Source: Telluria sp042683405
GTDB taxonomy: Bacteria; Pseudomonadota; Gammaproteobacteria; Burkholderiales; Burkholderiaceae_D
Assembly (NCBI RefSeq): GCF_042683405.1
Contig: NZ_JBHUJS010000001.1
Location: 372,001-436,000, forward strand
Direction: 5' to 3'
DNA length: 64,000 nucleotides
Shown: piece after piece, positions 26,994 to 35,327 of the stretch
Position numbering within the stretch: position 1 is the first letter of the stretch
Layout of the letters: the number at the start of each line of letters is the position of its first letter
Made by a program: the position numbers and the translations under genes
The notes under the pieces: model-generated
What the model saw: only the letters and a program-made list of their open reading frames with translations
Database searches by the model: none
Told to the model about the DNA's origin: nothing

Positions 26994-27140
26994 GGCAAAC
27001 GCCTCGTTTAACCCGGTATTTGCTCGTTTAACCTCGCGTGACATTCCGGCCGGTGGCCGGTCCGCGAATGAAAGAGCGCCAACCGGCGTCGCGGGCGCGA
27101 GCAGAAACGAGCAAAAACGATGAGAGACGAGGCGTTTGCC
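26994..27140. repeat. 147-bp imperfect palindrome (MITE-like or bidirectional terminator)
   Basis: Nested arms pair symmetrically: GGCAAACGCCTCGT (26994-27007) with ACGAGGCGTTTGCC (27127-27140), TTTGCTCGTTT (27019-27029) with AAACGAGCAAA (27105-27115), and CTCGCG (27033-27038) with CGCGAG (27096-27101). The gaps between arms are equal on both sides (11 and 3 bases), so one long hairpin or cruciform can form. Confidence 0.75.
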
Positions 27141-27171
27141 TCCAGTCACCCTGCTGGTCCTCGCTGGAGGC
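27138..27171. repeat. Hairpin next to the long palindrome
   Basis: GCCTCCAG (27138-27145) and CTGGAGGC (27164-27171) form an 8-bp stem with an 18-base loop. The left arm overlaps the end of the larger palindrome, so the two structures would compete. Confidence 0.5.
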
Positions 27172-27231
27172 AGGCGGATGCGATGCCGCCGCCGGCGATA
27201 TGCCGGATGCAGTACACCGTGGGATGACGGC

Positions 27232-28263
27232 TTAGAAGAATTCGGCGGTGGCGTTGGACGAGACAGTCTTCAGACGTCCCTGTTCGACCAGTTCGTCGTA
27301 GTGGCAGGCCTGGTTGCGGCCATGGGTTTTCGCGTAGTACAGCGCCTGGTCCGCGCGCCCGAGGATGACCACCGGCGGTTCGTAGGCATTGAGGGCGACG
27401 AAGCCCACGCTCACCGTCACTTTGCCGACCTGCGGGAACTCGTGCGCGGCGACGTTGCTGCGGAAGCGCTCGATGATCTTGCGCGTATTTTCCAGCGTGG
27501 TCGAGCGCAGCAGCACCACGAACTCTTCGCCGCCAAAGCGGAACACGCGGTCGTGCGAGCGGAACGACGACTGCAGCAGGTTGGCGATCAGGATCAGCAC
27601 CTCGTCGCCGTACAGGTGGCCGAAGCGGTCGTTCACGTTCTTGAAGTGGTCCACGTCCACCACCGCCAGCCACTGCTTCTGTTCGGTGCATTCGTGGCGG
27701 CGCTCCTCCTGTCCCGGCGGCACCAGCCCGCGGCAGCTCTCGCCCATGATCTTGGCCAGCTGGTCGTCGAAAGTCTTGCGGTTCAGCAGGCCGGTGAGCG
27801 AGTCGCGCTCGCTGTAGTCGAGCAGGTTCTGGAAGTTGCGGTAAACGCTGACCACGCCGCTGATCAGCTGCGTGGTGTCGGGACCGTATGGGGAGCCATG
27901 CACGATCTCGAGGCAGGTGTCGGCCTTGTCGCCGATCCAGATCGGCAGCCACAGCACCAGTACGCCATCCGCATTCACCTGCTCGGCGCTGGCGCCATGG
28001 CTGGCCAGGCAGGCTTCCAGCGCAGGATAGTTGGCGAGCGGCTCGCCCAGGCCGTCGGTGTTTTCCTCGATGCGTGCCGGGGTATCGCGGTCGACGAAGG
28101 CGCGTGGCCGGATGAAGCGCTGGTTGCGCACGGTGGCGATGGTGAGTACGCGCGTCCGCACTGCCTGGGCGAGCTCCTGCACGGCCGCCACCACCGACAG
28201 GTCGAGCCTGGTGTGGTCGCGGTGACCCGTCATGTCCACCATGTGTTTCAGGAGGGAATCCAT
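27232..28263 (-). CDS. GGDEF diguanylate cyclase
   Basis: I chose ATG 28263 (MDSLLKHMVDMTGHRDHTRLD); a TTG at 28305 adds 14 residues. The 343-aa protein has an N-terminal region of about 165 residues of unknown sensory type (LDLSVVAAVQELAQAVRTRVLTI at its start) and a C-terminal GGDEF domain: DSLTGLLNRKTFDDQL, VVDVDHFKNVNDRFGH, FRFGGEEFVVLL. The active-site variant GGEEF is catalytically competent in known cyclases. An RxxD inhibitory site (RSHD) lies exactly five residues before GGEEF, so product inhibition is expected. No membrane segment is evident. It converges with the HD-GYP gene. Confidence 0.92.
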   Translation of the reverse strand: MDSLLKHMVDMTGHRDHTRLDLSVVAAVQELAQAVRTRVLTIATVRNQRFIRPRAFVDRDTPARIEENTDGLGEPLANYPALEACLASHGASAEQVNADGVLVLWLPIWIGDKADTCLEIVHGSPYGPDTTQLISGVVSVYRNFQNLLDYSERDSLTGLLNRKTFDDQLAKIMGESCRGLVPPGQEERRHECTEQKQWLAVVDVDHFKNVNDRFGHLYGDEVLILIANLLQSSFRSHDRVFRFGGEEFVVLLRSTTLENTRKIIERFRSNVAAHEFPQVGKVTVSVGFVALNAYEPPVVILGRADQALYYAKTHGRNQACHYDELVEQGRLKTVSSNATAEFF

Positions 28264-28619
28264 GTGTTCCGTAAAGTACGCGACTCCATTTTTTCCCCGT
28301 CGCAACAGGCGCGGTGGCTTGGAGCATTCAAATGATTAAGGGGAGCAGGATAATTCGTTTTTGCAATTTAGGCAATGAAACCTTGCACCTCGGAAGCTAC
28401 CGACTGGGCGTGTTGCGCACGCGCACAACAGTTTCATTTCGCGTAGGAAATTTGTCCTCTGTCAAACCAAATTCAGCTAACAATTTTCCATGAGGCAAGG
28501 TTGTTTGCTGTCAAGGTGAGATGCCATGTGGAAACTTATAGTGGCCCCAATGGCGCGGCAAACGCAACAGGCAACACGCGGCGCCAGGGATGTCCTTTAA
28601 CTTAAAGGAGGAGGTAATC
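28264..28619. promoter_or_regulatory. Upstream region of the Tad pilus locus
   Basis: This 356-base gap separates the divergent GGDEF gene and the flp pilin gene and is AT-richer than its surroundings. It holds an imperfect dyad TGTTGcGCac/gcGCaCAACA (28411-28430) that could be an operator. A 24-codon frame (28526-28600) with AGGTGAG upstream ends just before the pilin ribosome site and could be a leader peptide. No sigma-70 or sigma-54 promoter is convincing. Confidence 0.4.
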
Positions 28620-28799
28620 ATGAAATCCATCGCCAAGTTTGTCCGTTATTTCAGGCGGGACCAAACCGGCATCACCACGATCGAGTACGCAATGATCGCG
28701 GCGGTGATTGCGATCGGCCTCATCACCGTCGGCGAAGGCCTGGTGACGGCCATTGGCGCGAAGTTTACCGATATCGCCACGCAGCTTTCGGCAGCCTAA
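28620..28799 (+). CDS. flp: Flp/Fap-type pilin
   Basis: The 59-aa prepilin MKSIAKFVRYFRRDQTGITTIEYAMIAAVIAIGL (shown in part by its motif G-ITTIEYAMIA) has a basic leader, a prepilin peptidase site after Gly17 with Glu at +5, and one hydrophobic helix, all standard for Flp pilins. It forms the filament of the Tad pilus after cleavage by the TadV peptidase encoded next. A very strong ribosome site (AAAGGAGG, 28605-28612) and a terminator right after the gene suggest that it is made in excess over the downstream assembly proteins. Confidence 0.93.
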   Translation: MKSIAKFVRYFRRDQTGITTIEYAMIAAVIAIGLITVGEGLVTAIGAKFTDIATQLSAA

Positions 28800-28828
28800 A
28801 CGCTCCGCACGTCTGACCCAGACGCGCT

Positions 28829-28865
28829 CTCCGGACAGGCAACTTGTCCGGAGGGCTTTTTCCCT
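28829..28865 (+). terminator. Terminator/attenuator after the pilin gene
   Basis: CTCCGGACA (28829-28837) pairs with TGTCCGGAG (28845-28853), followed by GGCTTTTTCCCTTT. It lies 30 bases after the pilin stop and 15 before tadV, so it would favour a short pilin-only mRNA with read-through into the assembly genes. Confidence 0.82.
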
Positions 28866-28879
28866 TTCAGGAGACGGAC

Positions 28880-29323
28880 ATGACTTTGCCCATTGCGCTC
28901 CTCGTCCCACTGGGCCTGCTGGTGGTGCTGGCAGCGGGACGCGACCTTGCCGAACGCACCATTCCGAACCGCTTGATCGCAGCAGCGCTGGCGCTGGCGT
29001 TCGTCCTGCAACTCTGGCTGGCTCCGGCCGGCTGGCTGATGTTCCTGGCCGGCGCGCTCACCGGATTCCTGTTGTTCCTTCCCATGTACCTGCTGGGCGG
29101 CATGGGCGCGGGCGACGTCAAGCTGATGCTCGCGATCGGCGCGTTTGCCGGGCCGGGCCTGACCCTGCAGATCGCCGCCGCATCCTGCATCGCGGGGGGC
29201 GGCTTGTCGCTGGGCTACCTGTCCGCGCCGCGCACCAGCGCCAAGAGCCACATGCCCTACGGACCTGCGATCGCCATGGGCACGGCCACCGTGCTGGCTT
29301 ACCGGTTTGCCAACGTGATCTGA
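28880..29323 (+). CDS. tadV: Prepilin peptidase TadV/CpaA
   Basis: The 147-aa polytopic protein begins MTLPIALLVPLGLLVVLAAG, has the first catalytic Asp in GRDLAERTIPNRL and the second in the GxGD signature LGGMGAGDVKLMLAIG. It is the short type A24 aspartic peptidase that cleaves Flp pilins and TadE-type pseudopilins in the inner membrane. The ATG at 28880 is preceded by CAGGAGACGG; upstream in-frame codons run through the terminator and are rejected. Confidence 0.92.
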   Translation: MTLPIALLVPLGLLVVLAAGRDLAERTIPNRLIAAALALAFVLQLWLAPAGWLMFLAGALTGFLLFLPMYLLGGMGAGDVKLMLAIGAFAGPGLTLQIAAASCIAGGGLSLGYLSAPRTSAKSHMPYGPAIAMGTATVLAYRFANVI

Positions 29324-29411
29324 ACCAGCCGACACGTTGTCCATTCTCAAGTGCAAGAGAGGTGCTGCTTACTAGAATCAATTTCAAGAAGAAAAAGTCT
29401 CGGAGGGCAAG

Positions 29412-30758
29412 ATGCTCGAAAGCGAAATGCTGCTCGCAGTTCCCGGCGCCGCGGCCCGCACGGCAAGCCATGCGCCGCGCCTGCCGATGCCCCCCAAGAC
29501 CTTGCTGGAAACAGGCCTCGAGCCGCGCCTCGTGGTCGACCTGGTGGCCAAGGCCATCGCGCAGCGCGGCAAGGTCCATGTGCCGGTACTCGGCTCGCTG
29601 CTGCGCCTTCCTGTCAGCGTGCTGCGCGAGGTGCTCGGCGCCATGCAGGCCGACGGCCTGGTCGATACCGCATGGCGCGGGGAGACCGACCTCGATGTCC
29701 AGTACCAACTGACCGCGGCCGGCAGGCAGCACGCGGCGGCCGCGCTGGCCGCCTGCCGCTACTGCGGCCCGGCGCCGGTGACGCTGGAAGCCTATGCCGA
29801 GATGCTGCAGCGCCAGTCCCTGCGCGAGCTGCCCGAATACCGCATCGGCGCCGCCGACATGCACGATGCGTTTGCCGGCGCCTGCCTGCCCGACGGCGTG
29901 CGCGACGTCATCGGCGCGGCCATGCACGCAGGCCGTTCGCTGCTGCTGTACGGCGCGCCGGGCAGCGGCAAGAGCACGCTGGCGCGCAAGCTGGGCCGCC
30001 TGCAGAAGGGCGTGATCGCCGTCCCGTACGCGCTGGTGGTCGGCTCGCGCATCGTGCAGCTGTTCGACCCGGCCATCCACATCGTCCCGTCCTGCCTGCA
30101 CGTGCGGCTGCACGGCGAGCGCCGCAGCGTGGACAGCCGCTGGGCCCTGTGCCAGCGCCCGCTGGTCATGATCGACGCCCAGCTCGACGCCTCCGCCATG
30201 GAGATGCGGCGCGACGACACCAACGGCGTAATGCACGCGCCCGCCCACATCCAGGCCAACGGCGGCATGCTGGTCATCGACGATCTCGGGCGCCAGCGCA
30301 TCGATGCCGGCGCCATCCTCAACCGCCTGGCGTGCGCGTCCGAATCGCGTTTCGACCAGCTAGCGGTCGACGGCGGCAACAAGCTGCAGCTGCCGTTCGA
30401 CGTGATGACGGTGTACGCCACCAACCTCGATCCCGGCACGCTGCTGGACAAGGCGCAGCTGCGCCGCATCGACTACAAGGTCCACATCGGGCCGCTCCCG
30501 GAAGGCCTGTACCGCCAGCTGTTCCGCCAGCAGTGCCACGCGCTGGGGATTGCGTTCGACGAAACCGTGCTCGACTACCTGGTCGGCTGCCTGCACCGGC
30601 GCAGCGGCAGGCCGATGCTGGCCTGCCATCCGCGCGAGCTGCTGGCCCGGATGACCGAGCTTGCCAGCTACGCCGGCACGGCGCCGCGCCTCTCGACCGC
30701 TGCGCTGGACCAGGTCTGGGCCAGCATGTTCGCAGCACCCATTCCAGTGGAGGACTAA
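29412..30758 (+). CDS. AAA+ ATPase with winged-helix-like N-terminus (Tad locus)
   Basis: The 448-aa protein has an N-terminal helical/winged segment (LPVSVLREVLGAMQADGLV, YQLTAAGRQHAAAAL) resembling a DNA-binding or protein-binding wing, and an AAA+ core with Walker A YGAPGSGKSTLARKLG (about 178-193), Walker B GGMLVIDDLGRQR (about 283-295) and a C-terminal lid. No membrane segment is present. It is not one of the core Tad ATPases (tadA is at 37547, tadZ at 36347). Its place between tadV and rcpC suggests a co-factor in pilus assembly or regulation, but I know no defined function. Confidence 0.8.
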   Translation: MLESEMLLAVPGAAARTASHAPRLPMPPKTLLETGLEPRLVVDLVAKAIAQRGKVHVPVLGSLLRLPVSVLREVLGAMQADGLVDTAWRGETDLDVQYQLTAAGRQHAAAALAACRYCGPAPVTLEAYAEMLQRQSLRELPEYRIGAADMHDAFAGACLPDGVRDVIGAAMHAGRSLLLYGAPGSGKSTLARKLGRLQKGVIAVPYALVVGSRIVQLFDPAIHIVPSCLHVRLHGERRSVDSRWALCQRPLVMIDAQLDASAMEMRRDDTNGVMHAPAHIQANGGMLVIDDLGRQRIDAGAILNRLACASESRFDQLAVDGGNKLQLPFDVMTVYATNLDPGTLLDKAQLRRIDYKVHIGPLPEGLYRQLFRQQCHALGIAFDETVLDYLVGCLHRRSGRPMLACHPRELLARMTELASYAGTAPRLSTAALDQVWASMFAAPIPVED

Positions 30759-30761
30759 ATC

Positions 30762-31601
30762 ATGAAGAACAAGCGCGCGATCTGGATGATGACCGTCGCT
30801 GTCCTGCTGGGCGTAGGCGCGGTCATGGTGGCTTCCAGGTGGCTGCTCAAGCAGCCGGGCGCGAAGACGACCCAAATCGTCCTCGCCGCCACCGATGTCA
30901 GCCTGGGGCAGCGCCTGTCGCCGGACATGATGAAGATGACCGACTGGCCGGCCGGCAGCGCGCCGCCCGGTTCCTTCCACGACCAGGCCAGGCTCACCGG
31001 CCGGGTACTCAAGACCAGCGTGCTGCGCGGCGAGCCGCTGACCGAGGCCAAGCTGGCGCCGGTCGGCACCATTGGCGGCCTGTCGGCGCTGATCACCGAA
31101 GGGCGCCGTGCGATCACCGTGCGCGTCAACGACGTGGTGGGCGTGGCCGGCTTTGCGCTGCCGGGCAATTACGTCGACATCATCGTGCACACCGAACGCG
31201 AGACCCACGGCAGCGAACGCAAGGCCCAGGACATCTCCAAGATCGTCCTGGAGCGCATCCTGGTGCTGGCGGTGGCGCAGGAAGTCGACCGCGACGAGAC
31301 CAAGCCCAAGGTGGTCAACGCCGTGACGCTGGAAGTCACGCCGGAGCAGGCCGAAGCGCTCGACCTGGCGCGCAGCGTCGGCACGCTCTCGCTGGTGCTG
31401 CGCAACCAGATCGACCCGCGCCCGTCGGGCACCGATGGCGCCACCAAGAAGACGCTGCTGGCGGAGGCCGATCCGCCGCCCCCGCCGCCGGCCGCGCCGC
31501 CCCCGGCCCGCGTCCACAAAGTCGTCGCGCCCGCGCCCGCGCCACGCAACTGCGTCGGCGTGATCAGCGGTACCCGCACCACGAAGGAGTGTTTCCAATG
31601 A
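30762..31601 (+). CDS. cpaB: Flp pilus assembly protein RcpC/CpaB
   Basis: The 279-aa protein has an N-terminal membrane anchor (IWMMTVAVLLGVGAVMVA) and a SAF domain (IVLAATDVSLGQRLSPDMM, SGVLRGEPLTEAKL-type region), followed by the RcpC/CpaB region with VNDVVGVAGFALPGNYVDII. A proline/alanine-rich linker (PPPPPAAPPPARVH) and a C-terminal NCVGVISGTRTTKECFQ close it. It is a periplasmic partner of the secretin. It starts 3 bases after the AAA+ gene and overlaps the secretin gene by ATGA. Confidence 0.91.
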   Translation: MKNKRAIWMMTVAVLLGVGAVMVASRWLLKQPGAKTTQIVLAATDVSLGQRLSPDMMKMTDWPAGSAPPGSFHDQARLTGRVLKTSVLRGEPLTEAKLAPVGTIGGLSALITEGRRAITVRVNDVVGVAGFALPGNYVDIIVHTERETHGSERKAQDISKIVLERILVLAVAQEVDRDETKPKVVNAVTLEVTPEQAEALDLARSVGTLSLVLRNQIDPRPSGTDGATKKTLLAEADPPPPPPAAPPPARVHKVVAPAPAPRNCVGVISGTRTTKECFQ

Positions 31602-33151
31602 AGCTGATCCCCCGACTCCTGGCGGCATCCGCGCTGACCCTTTGCCTGCCCCAGGTACAGGCGGAAGCACCCGCGCCGGCGCCAGCCGCGGGCCCGGCGG
31701 CCGCCCAGGCCGGCGCCAGTCCCGCGGCCCGCGGCAAGCCGGACAAACGGACTGCCGGCCAGCAGGCCAGGCTGGACACCGGACCGCGCTGTTCCGGCAT
31801 CTCGCCGGCGCCGCTGCGCCTGCCGCTACAGCTCGGCAAGTCCACCCTGATGCGGCTGCCCGAGTCCGCGGTCAACCGCAGCGTGGGCAACCCGCAGGTG
31901 GTGCAGGCCATGCTGGTCTCGCCCGACACCATGTACGTGGTCGGCGTCGATATCGGCACCACCAACATGATCGTACAGGGGCGCAGCGGTGCCTGCACCG
32001 TGGTCGACATCGTGGTCGGCCTGGACGCGTCCGCGCTGCAGTCGGCGCTGGCACAGGCGATGCCGGACGAGAAGAACATCCATGTCGCCGCCGCCGCCGA
32101 TTCGGTGGTCCTCACCGGCACCGTGGCCGATGGCGCCGCCGTGTTGCGCGCGACCGAGCTGGCCACCGCCTTCGTGCGCCGTCCCACGATGTCGCTGCTG
32201 TCGCGAAACGACGCGGACGCGCCGGACACGCGCCTGCAGCAGACCCGCGAGAACGCCAGCGTCCGCGTTATCAACCTGCTCAACGTCGAGGCGCCGCAGC
32301 AGGTCATGCTGGAGGTGAAGATCGCCGAGGTGTCCAAGTCGCTGATGGAGCGGATGGAAACCGGCACCACCTTCCACATGGATTCCGGCAGCTGGGCGGC
32401 CACATTGCTGTCGAATTTCCTGAGCGGGAAAACGCAGTCGCTGCTGGATGCGACCAAGACCAACGGCAACCGCATCACCGCCGGCGCGCAGAAGCAGGAC
32501 GCCTTGGTGCGCATGCTGGCCGAACCGAACCTGCTGGCGCTGAGCGGCCAGGAGGGCAGCTTCCTCGCGGGCGGCAGCATCCTGATCCCGGTCGCCCAGG
32601 AAAACAACAAGGTCTCGCTGGAGGAGAAGGAGTTCGGCGTCGGCCTGCGCTTCCTGCCGACGGTGCTGGCGGGCGGACGCATCAACCTGCGCGTTTCGCC
32701 GGAAGTCTCCGAGATCTCGCGCGAAGGCCTGGGCATCACGGCCCTCAACGTGGCCGGCAACTCGATCCTGCCGCTGATCACGCGGCGCCGCGCCAGCACC
32801 ACCATCCAGCTCATGGACGGGCAGAGTTTCGCGATCGGCGGCCTGCTCAAGAATAACCTGGTGAACAACTTCCGTGGCCTGCCCGGCCTGGGCGAAGTGC
32901 CGATCCTGGGCGCGCTGTTCCGCAGCGTCGACTACCAGCAGGACAAGTCGGAGCTGGTGTTCGTCGTGACCGCACGCCTGGTCAAGCCGCTGGTCGGCCC
33001 GGTGCCGTTGCCGACCGACGCGGTGCCGACGCCGAACCGCGTGGACGTGCTGCTGGGCGGGAAATTCAACAACCTGCAGGGCCCTCCCGCGCCAGGGGGC
33101 GCCGCCGTACCCGCCACCAGCACCACGCCTGGCGGTTTCGAAACCCGATAG
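31598..33151 (+). CDS. cpaC: Tad pilus outer-membrane secretin RcpA/CpaC
   Basis: The 517-aa protein has a signal peptide (MKLIPRLLAASALTLCLPQVQAE), an Ala/Pro-rich linker, an N-terminal pilus-associated domain (LGKSTLMRLPESAVNRSVGN, MYVVGVDIGTTNMIVQGRSG), a BON-like segment (VAAAADSVVLTGTVADGAAV) and a secretin domain (PQQVMLEVKIAEVSK, LAEPNLLALSGQEGSFLAGG, LMDGQSFAIGGLLKNN, PILGALFRSVDYQQDKSELV). It forms the gated outer-membrane pore of the Tad pilus. The start is fixed by the ATGA overlap with cpaB. Confidence 0.93.
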   Translation: MKLIPRLLAASALTLCLPQVQAEAPAPAPAAGPAAAQAGASPAARGKPDKRTAGQQARLDTGPRCSGISPAPLRLPLQLGKSTLMRLPESAVNRSVGNPQVVQAMLVSPDTMYVVGVDIGTTNMIVQGRSGACTVVDIVVGLDASALQSALAQAMPDEKNIHVAAAADSVVLTGTVADGAAVLRATELATAFVRRPTMSLLSRNDADAPDTRLQQTRENASVRVINLLNVEAPQQVMLEVKIAEVSKSLMERMETGTTFHMDSGSWAATLLSNFLSGKTQSLLDATKTNGNRITAGAQKQDALVRMLAEPNLLALSGQEGSFLAGGSILIPVAQENNKVSLEEKEFGVGLRFLPTVLAGGRINLRVSPEVSEISREGLGITALNVAGNSILPLITRRRASTTIQLMDGQSFAIGGLLKNNLVNNFRGLPGLGEVPILGALFRSVDYQQDKSELVFVVTARLVKPLVGPVPLPTDAVPTPNRVDVLLGGKFNNLQGPPAPGGAAVPATSTTPGGFETR

Positions 33152-33160
33152 GAGGCCGCG

Positions 33161-33421
33161 ATGAACCGACTGCTGATAGCTGCCGCCGCCAGCCTCGCGC
33201 TGGGCGGCTGCTCGACCGAACTGATGCGCGCGGACGACGCGTCCTCCCATGCGGTGCGCTCGGTGATGGCTGCCCAGGCCATCGACCTGGCCGGAGTGCG
33301 CGACAGTACCCAGGTCACCGGCATCGATGGCCGCGCCGCAGGGCAGGCGCAGGAACGCTACGAGAAGACCTTCAGCGCGCCCAAAAAAGCCGAATCGCTT
33401 GACGCGAGCGTCTTGAAATGA
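33161..33421 (+). CDS. Small Tad-locus lipoprotein
   Basis: The 86-aa protein has a lipoprotein signal with lipobox LGGC (Cys18), then a short hydrophilic mature part (SSHAVRSVMAAQAIDLAG). Small lipoproteins in this place are thought to act as pilotins for the Tad secretin, as in RcpB/TadD-type partners; here this is inferred from position directly after the secretin. GGAGG precedes the start. The stop overlaps the next gene's ATG by four bases. Confidence 0.75.
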   Translation: MNRLLIAAAASLALGGCSTELMRADDASSHAVRSVMAAQAIDLAGVRDSTQVTGIDGRAAGQAQERYEKTFSAPKKAESLDASVLK

Positions 33422-34875
33422 AACTGCGCGACCCTGCATGCCAGCACGGCACCTTTACCATCCAGTTCGCGGTCATGCTGGCTGCGCTGCTGTCGACGGT
33501 CGGGCTGGCGCTGGATGTCAGCAGGGTGTACATGCGCCAGGCTGAGATGCGCAGCTTCGCGGAATCTGCCGCGCTGGCCGCGGCGCATGAGCTGGACGGA
33601 ACGCCGGCCGGCGTGGACGCGGCGGTGCAGCAGGCGCTTGCCATCCTCGCCACCGCCAACGGCCTTGGCGCGACCGCCGCCACCTTGCAGAACGGAGCCC
33701 TGCAGCTCGGCGCCAGCCCGGATGGTCCGTGGACCACGGCGGGCGCTGCGGCCGGCCTGTCCGCGGCGCAGCTCGATACGCTGCGCTTTGCGCGCGTGGA
33801 CACATCGACCCTGGACGGCGCGCTGACCCAGGTCGAACGTTTCTTCGCACCGGAGGGAACGACCCCGATCACCTTTGGCGAAGTCGCCGTCGCGGGGCAG
33901 GAGCTGATGCCGATCGCGCCCCTGGCGGTGTGCGCGATGAGCGAGACGCCAGCCTATCCGCGCAAGGTGCAGGGCATGGTGCCGGATACCTTCGAGCTGG
34001 TGGAATACGGATTCCGGCGCGGTGTTTCCTACAACCTGCTCGGCCTCAACCCGGCTGGCGACGCGCCGGCCCATTTCGTGGTCAACCCGGTCGAGTTCCC
34101 GGAAGACGGGCGCACGCCCAGGGACAGCAATTTTTCCGCGTCCGTCGTGCGGCCCTTCATCTGCACCGGTTCCCTCATGCGCCCGACCGGCAACAAGTTA
34201 TATGTCGAGCCGGACTTCCCGCTGGAGCTGATTCCCGAGCTGAACTCGCGCTTCAAGCTGGCCTCGGCATGCCACGCGACCACTGCGTGGCCCGACAAGA
34301 ACGTCATGGAATACAAGGATGTCTCCTGGCTGACCAACACGCCCACCTTGCCGTACGCCCAGGATGCCGCCAGCGAGGCGACCGATGGCGACAACCGGCT
34401 GGCACCGATGGCCGACCTGGAGGCGGCCGCGCGTACCGGCATCCCGGCCGGGGAGGTGCGCACGCGCGACAGTTACGGCAACCTGTGGGCGTACGCGCGT
34501 CCGGTACAGTACAGCGCCACCGCGGCCGGCCACGTGGGCGATGCATTCGGCAAGAGTGCGGTACCGCTGCTGTACCCGGTCGATAACGGCGGCAGCGCTC
34601 TCACGCTGACCTGGGACGACGACAAGGAGCCGCCTTACATTGCGCGCCGCATCGGGTCCTCGACCACGCCGTCGGGCACCTCGGTGCTGTTCCGCAGGAT
34701 CATCAACGTGCCCCTGCTGGACTGCCCGGTGTCCGGGAAGGTGGCGACCGTACTGGCAATCGGAAGATTCGCGTTGACTTCGCGCGCGGTGGCCGGCACC
34801 TCCCCCTACATTGCAGGCGAATTCGGCGGCTTGCTGACGGGCGCTCGTCCCCTCATGACGAGGCTTTACAGATGA
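33418..34875 (+). CDS. TadG-like pilus-associated protein
   Basis: The 485-aa protein has an N-terminal hydrophobic segment typical of TadG/TadE-type proteins (HGTFTIQFAVMLAALLSTVG-like, then LALDVSRVYMRQAEMRSFAESAALAAAHELDG). This is the same helper-TadE/TadG opening found in large pseudopilins. The remaining 430 residues form an exported domain (CSMs include VCAMSETPAYPRK and PFICTGSLMRPTG) with several cysteines. It is probably an extracellular/periplasmic pilus component. It overlaps both neighbours by four bases. Confidence 0.8.
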   Translation: MKLRDPACQHGTFTIQFAVMLAALLSTVGLALDVSRVYMRQAEMRSFAESAALAAAHELDGTPAGVDAAVQQALAILATANGLGATAATLQNGALQLGASPDGPWTTAGAAAGLSAAQLDTLRFARVDTSTLDGALTQVERFFAPEGTTPITFGEVAVAGQELMPIAPLAVCAMSETPAYPRKVQGMVPDTFELVEYGFRRGVSYNLLGLNPAGDAPAHFVVNPVEFPEDGRTPRDSNFSASVVRPFICTGSLMRPTGNKLYVEPDFPLELIPELNSRFKLASACHATTAWPDKNVMEYKDVSWLTNTPTLPYAQDAASEATDGDNRLAPMADLEAAARTGIPAGEVRTRDSYGNLWAYARPVQYSATAAGHVGDAFGKSAVPLLYPVDNGGSALTLTWDDDKEPPYIARRIGSSTTPSGTSVLFRRIINVPLLDCPVSGKVATVLAIGRFALTSRAVAGTSPYIAGEFGGLLTGARPLMTRLYR

Positions 34876-35327
34876 AACGCCGTCTCCGTCAGCGCAGCGC
34901 AGGCGTCGCGACCATCGAGTTTTCCATCGTATTCGTGGTGGCGGTGTTGATGATGCAGTTCTGCTGGTGGGCAGGGCGGGCGTACTGGCAGCGCACGGTA
35001 CTGGAAGGCGCTGTGCGCGACGCTGCGCGGCTCATTGCTTCCACACCGCCGGGCGAGCTGACCACCTATGGCAACTTCACAACCGTGGTTGCAGACGCCA
35101 ACGCGCTGGTTGCGGAGGCGGCGCAAAGGAGCGGCATCGACTTCCTGGGACTGGACATTTTGTGCGATGGCAGCGTTCTGTGCACCTCTTCGGTCGGTCT
35201 CAGGGTCATCCGGCTGGAGGCCGAGGCCCTGCTGCCGGAAACCGTGTTCCCGGCGTTTGGTGGGGACGGCATTCCTGTCACCTTGTCTGTGGAGGTGCCG
35301 TATGACGGCCGCTTCGCGTTCCAGTAG
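34872..35327 (+). CDS. TadE-like pseudopilin, copy 1
   Basis: The 151-aa protein has a basic leader and a TadE-type pseudopilin motif (RSAGVATIEFSIVFVVAVL) with Glu after a type IV cleavage-like site, followed by FCWWAGRAYWQRTVLEGAVRDAARLIAS. It should be processed by TadV and join the Tad machinery. The next gene is a close tandem copy (about 70% identical by eye over the shared 140 residues). It overlaps the TadG-like gene by four bases, and its last 26 bases overlap the next start. Confidence 0.85.
   Translation: MKRRLRQRSAGVATIEFSIVFVVAVLMMQFCWWAGRAYWQRTVLEGAVRDAARLIASTPPGELTTYGNFTTVVADANALVAEAAQRSGIDFLGLDILCDGSVLCTSSVGLRVIRLEAEALLPETVFPAFGGDGIPVTLSVEVPYDGRFAFQ

Larger units (their letters stand above)
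26855..27231. other. 377-base convergent gap holding a long imperfect palindrome
   Basis: No plausible gene is seen. The region contains the structured element at 26994-27140 and a hairpin at 27138-27171 (listed separately). The remainder is GC-rich and non-coding in appearance. Confidence 0.6.

Noticed and set aside
26994..27140. Integron attC site
   Set aside because: Length and palindromic form suggested it, but the R-prime (GTTRRRY) and RYYYAAC core sites are not correctly placed, and no integrase or cassette is present.
28526..28600. 24-codon leader gene before flp
   Set aside because: It has a plausible ribosome site, but with no conservation data and such a short frame it is only mentioned within the upstream-region entry.
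28350..28620. Sigma-54 promoter upstream of flp
   Set aside because: A GG...GC pair exists near 28372-28386, but the spacing is 12 rather than 10 bases, so it does not fit -24/-12.
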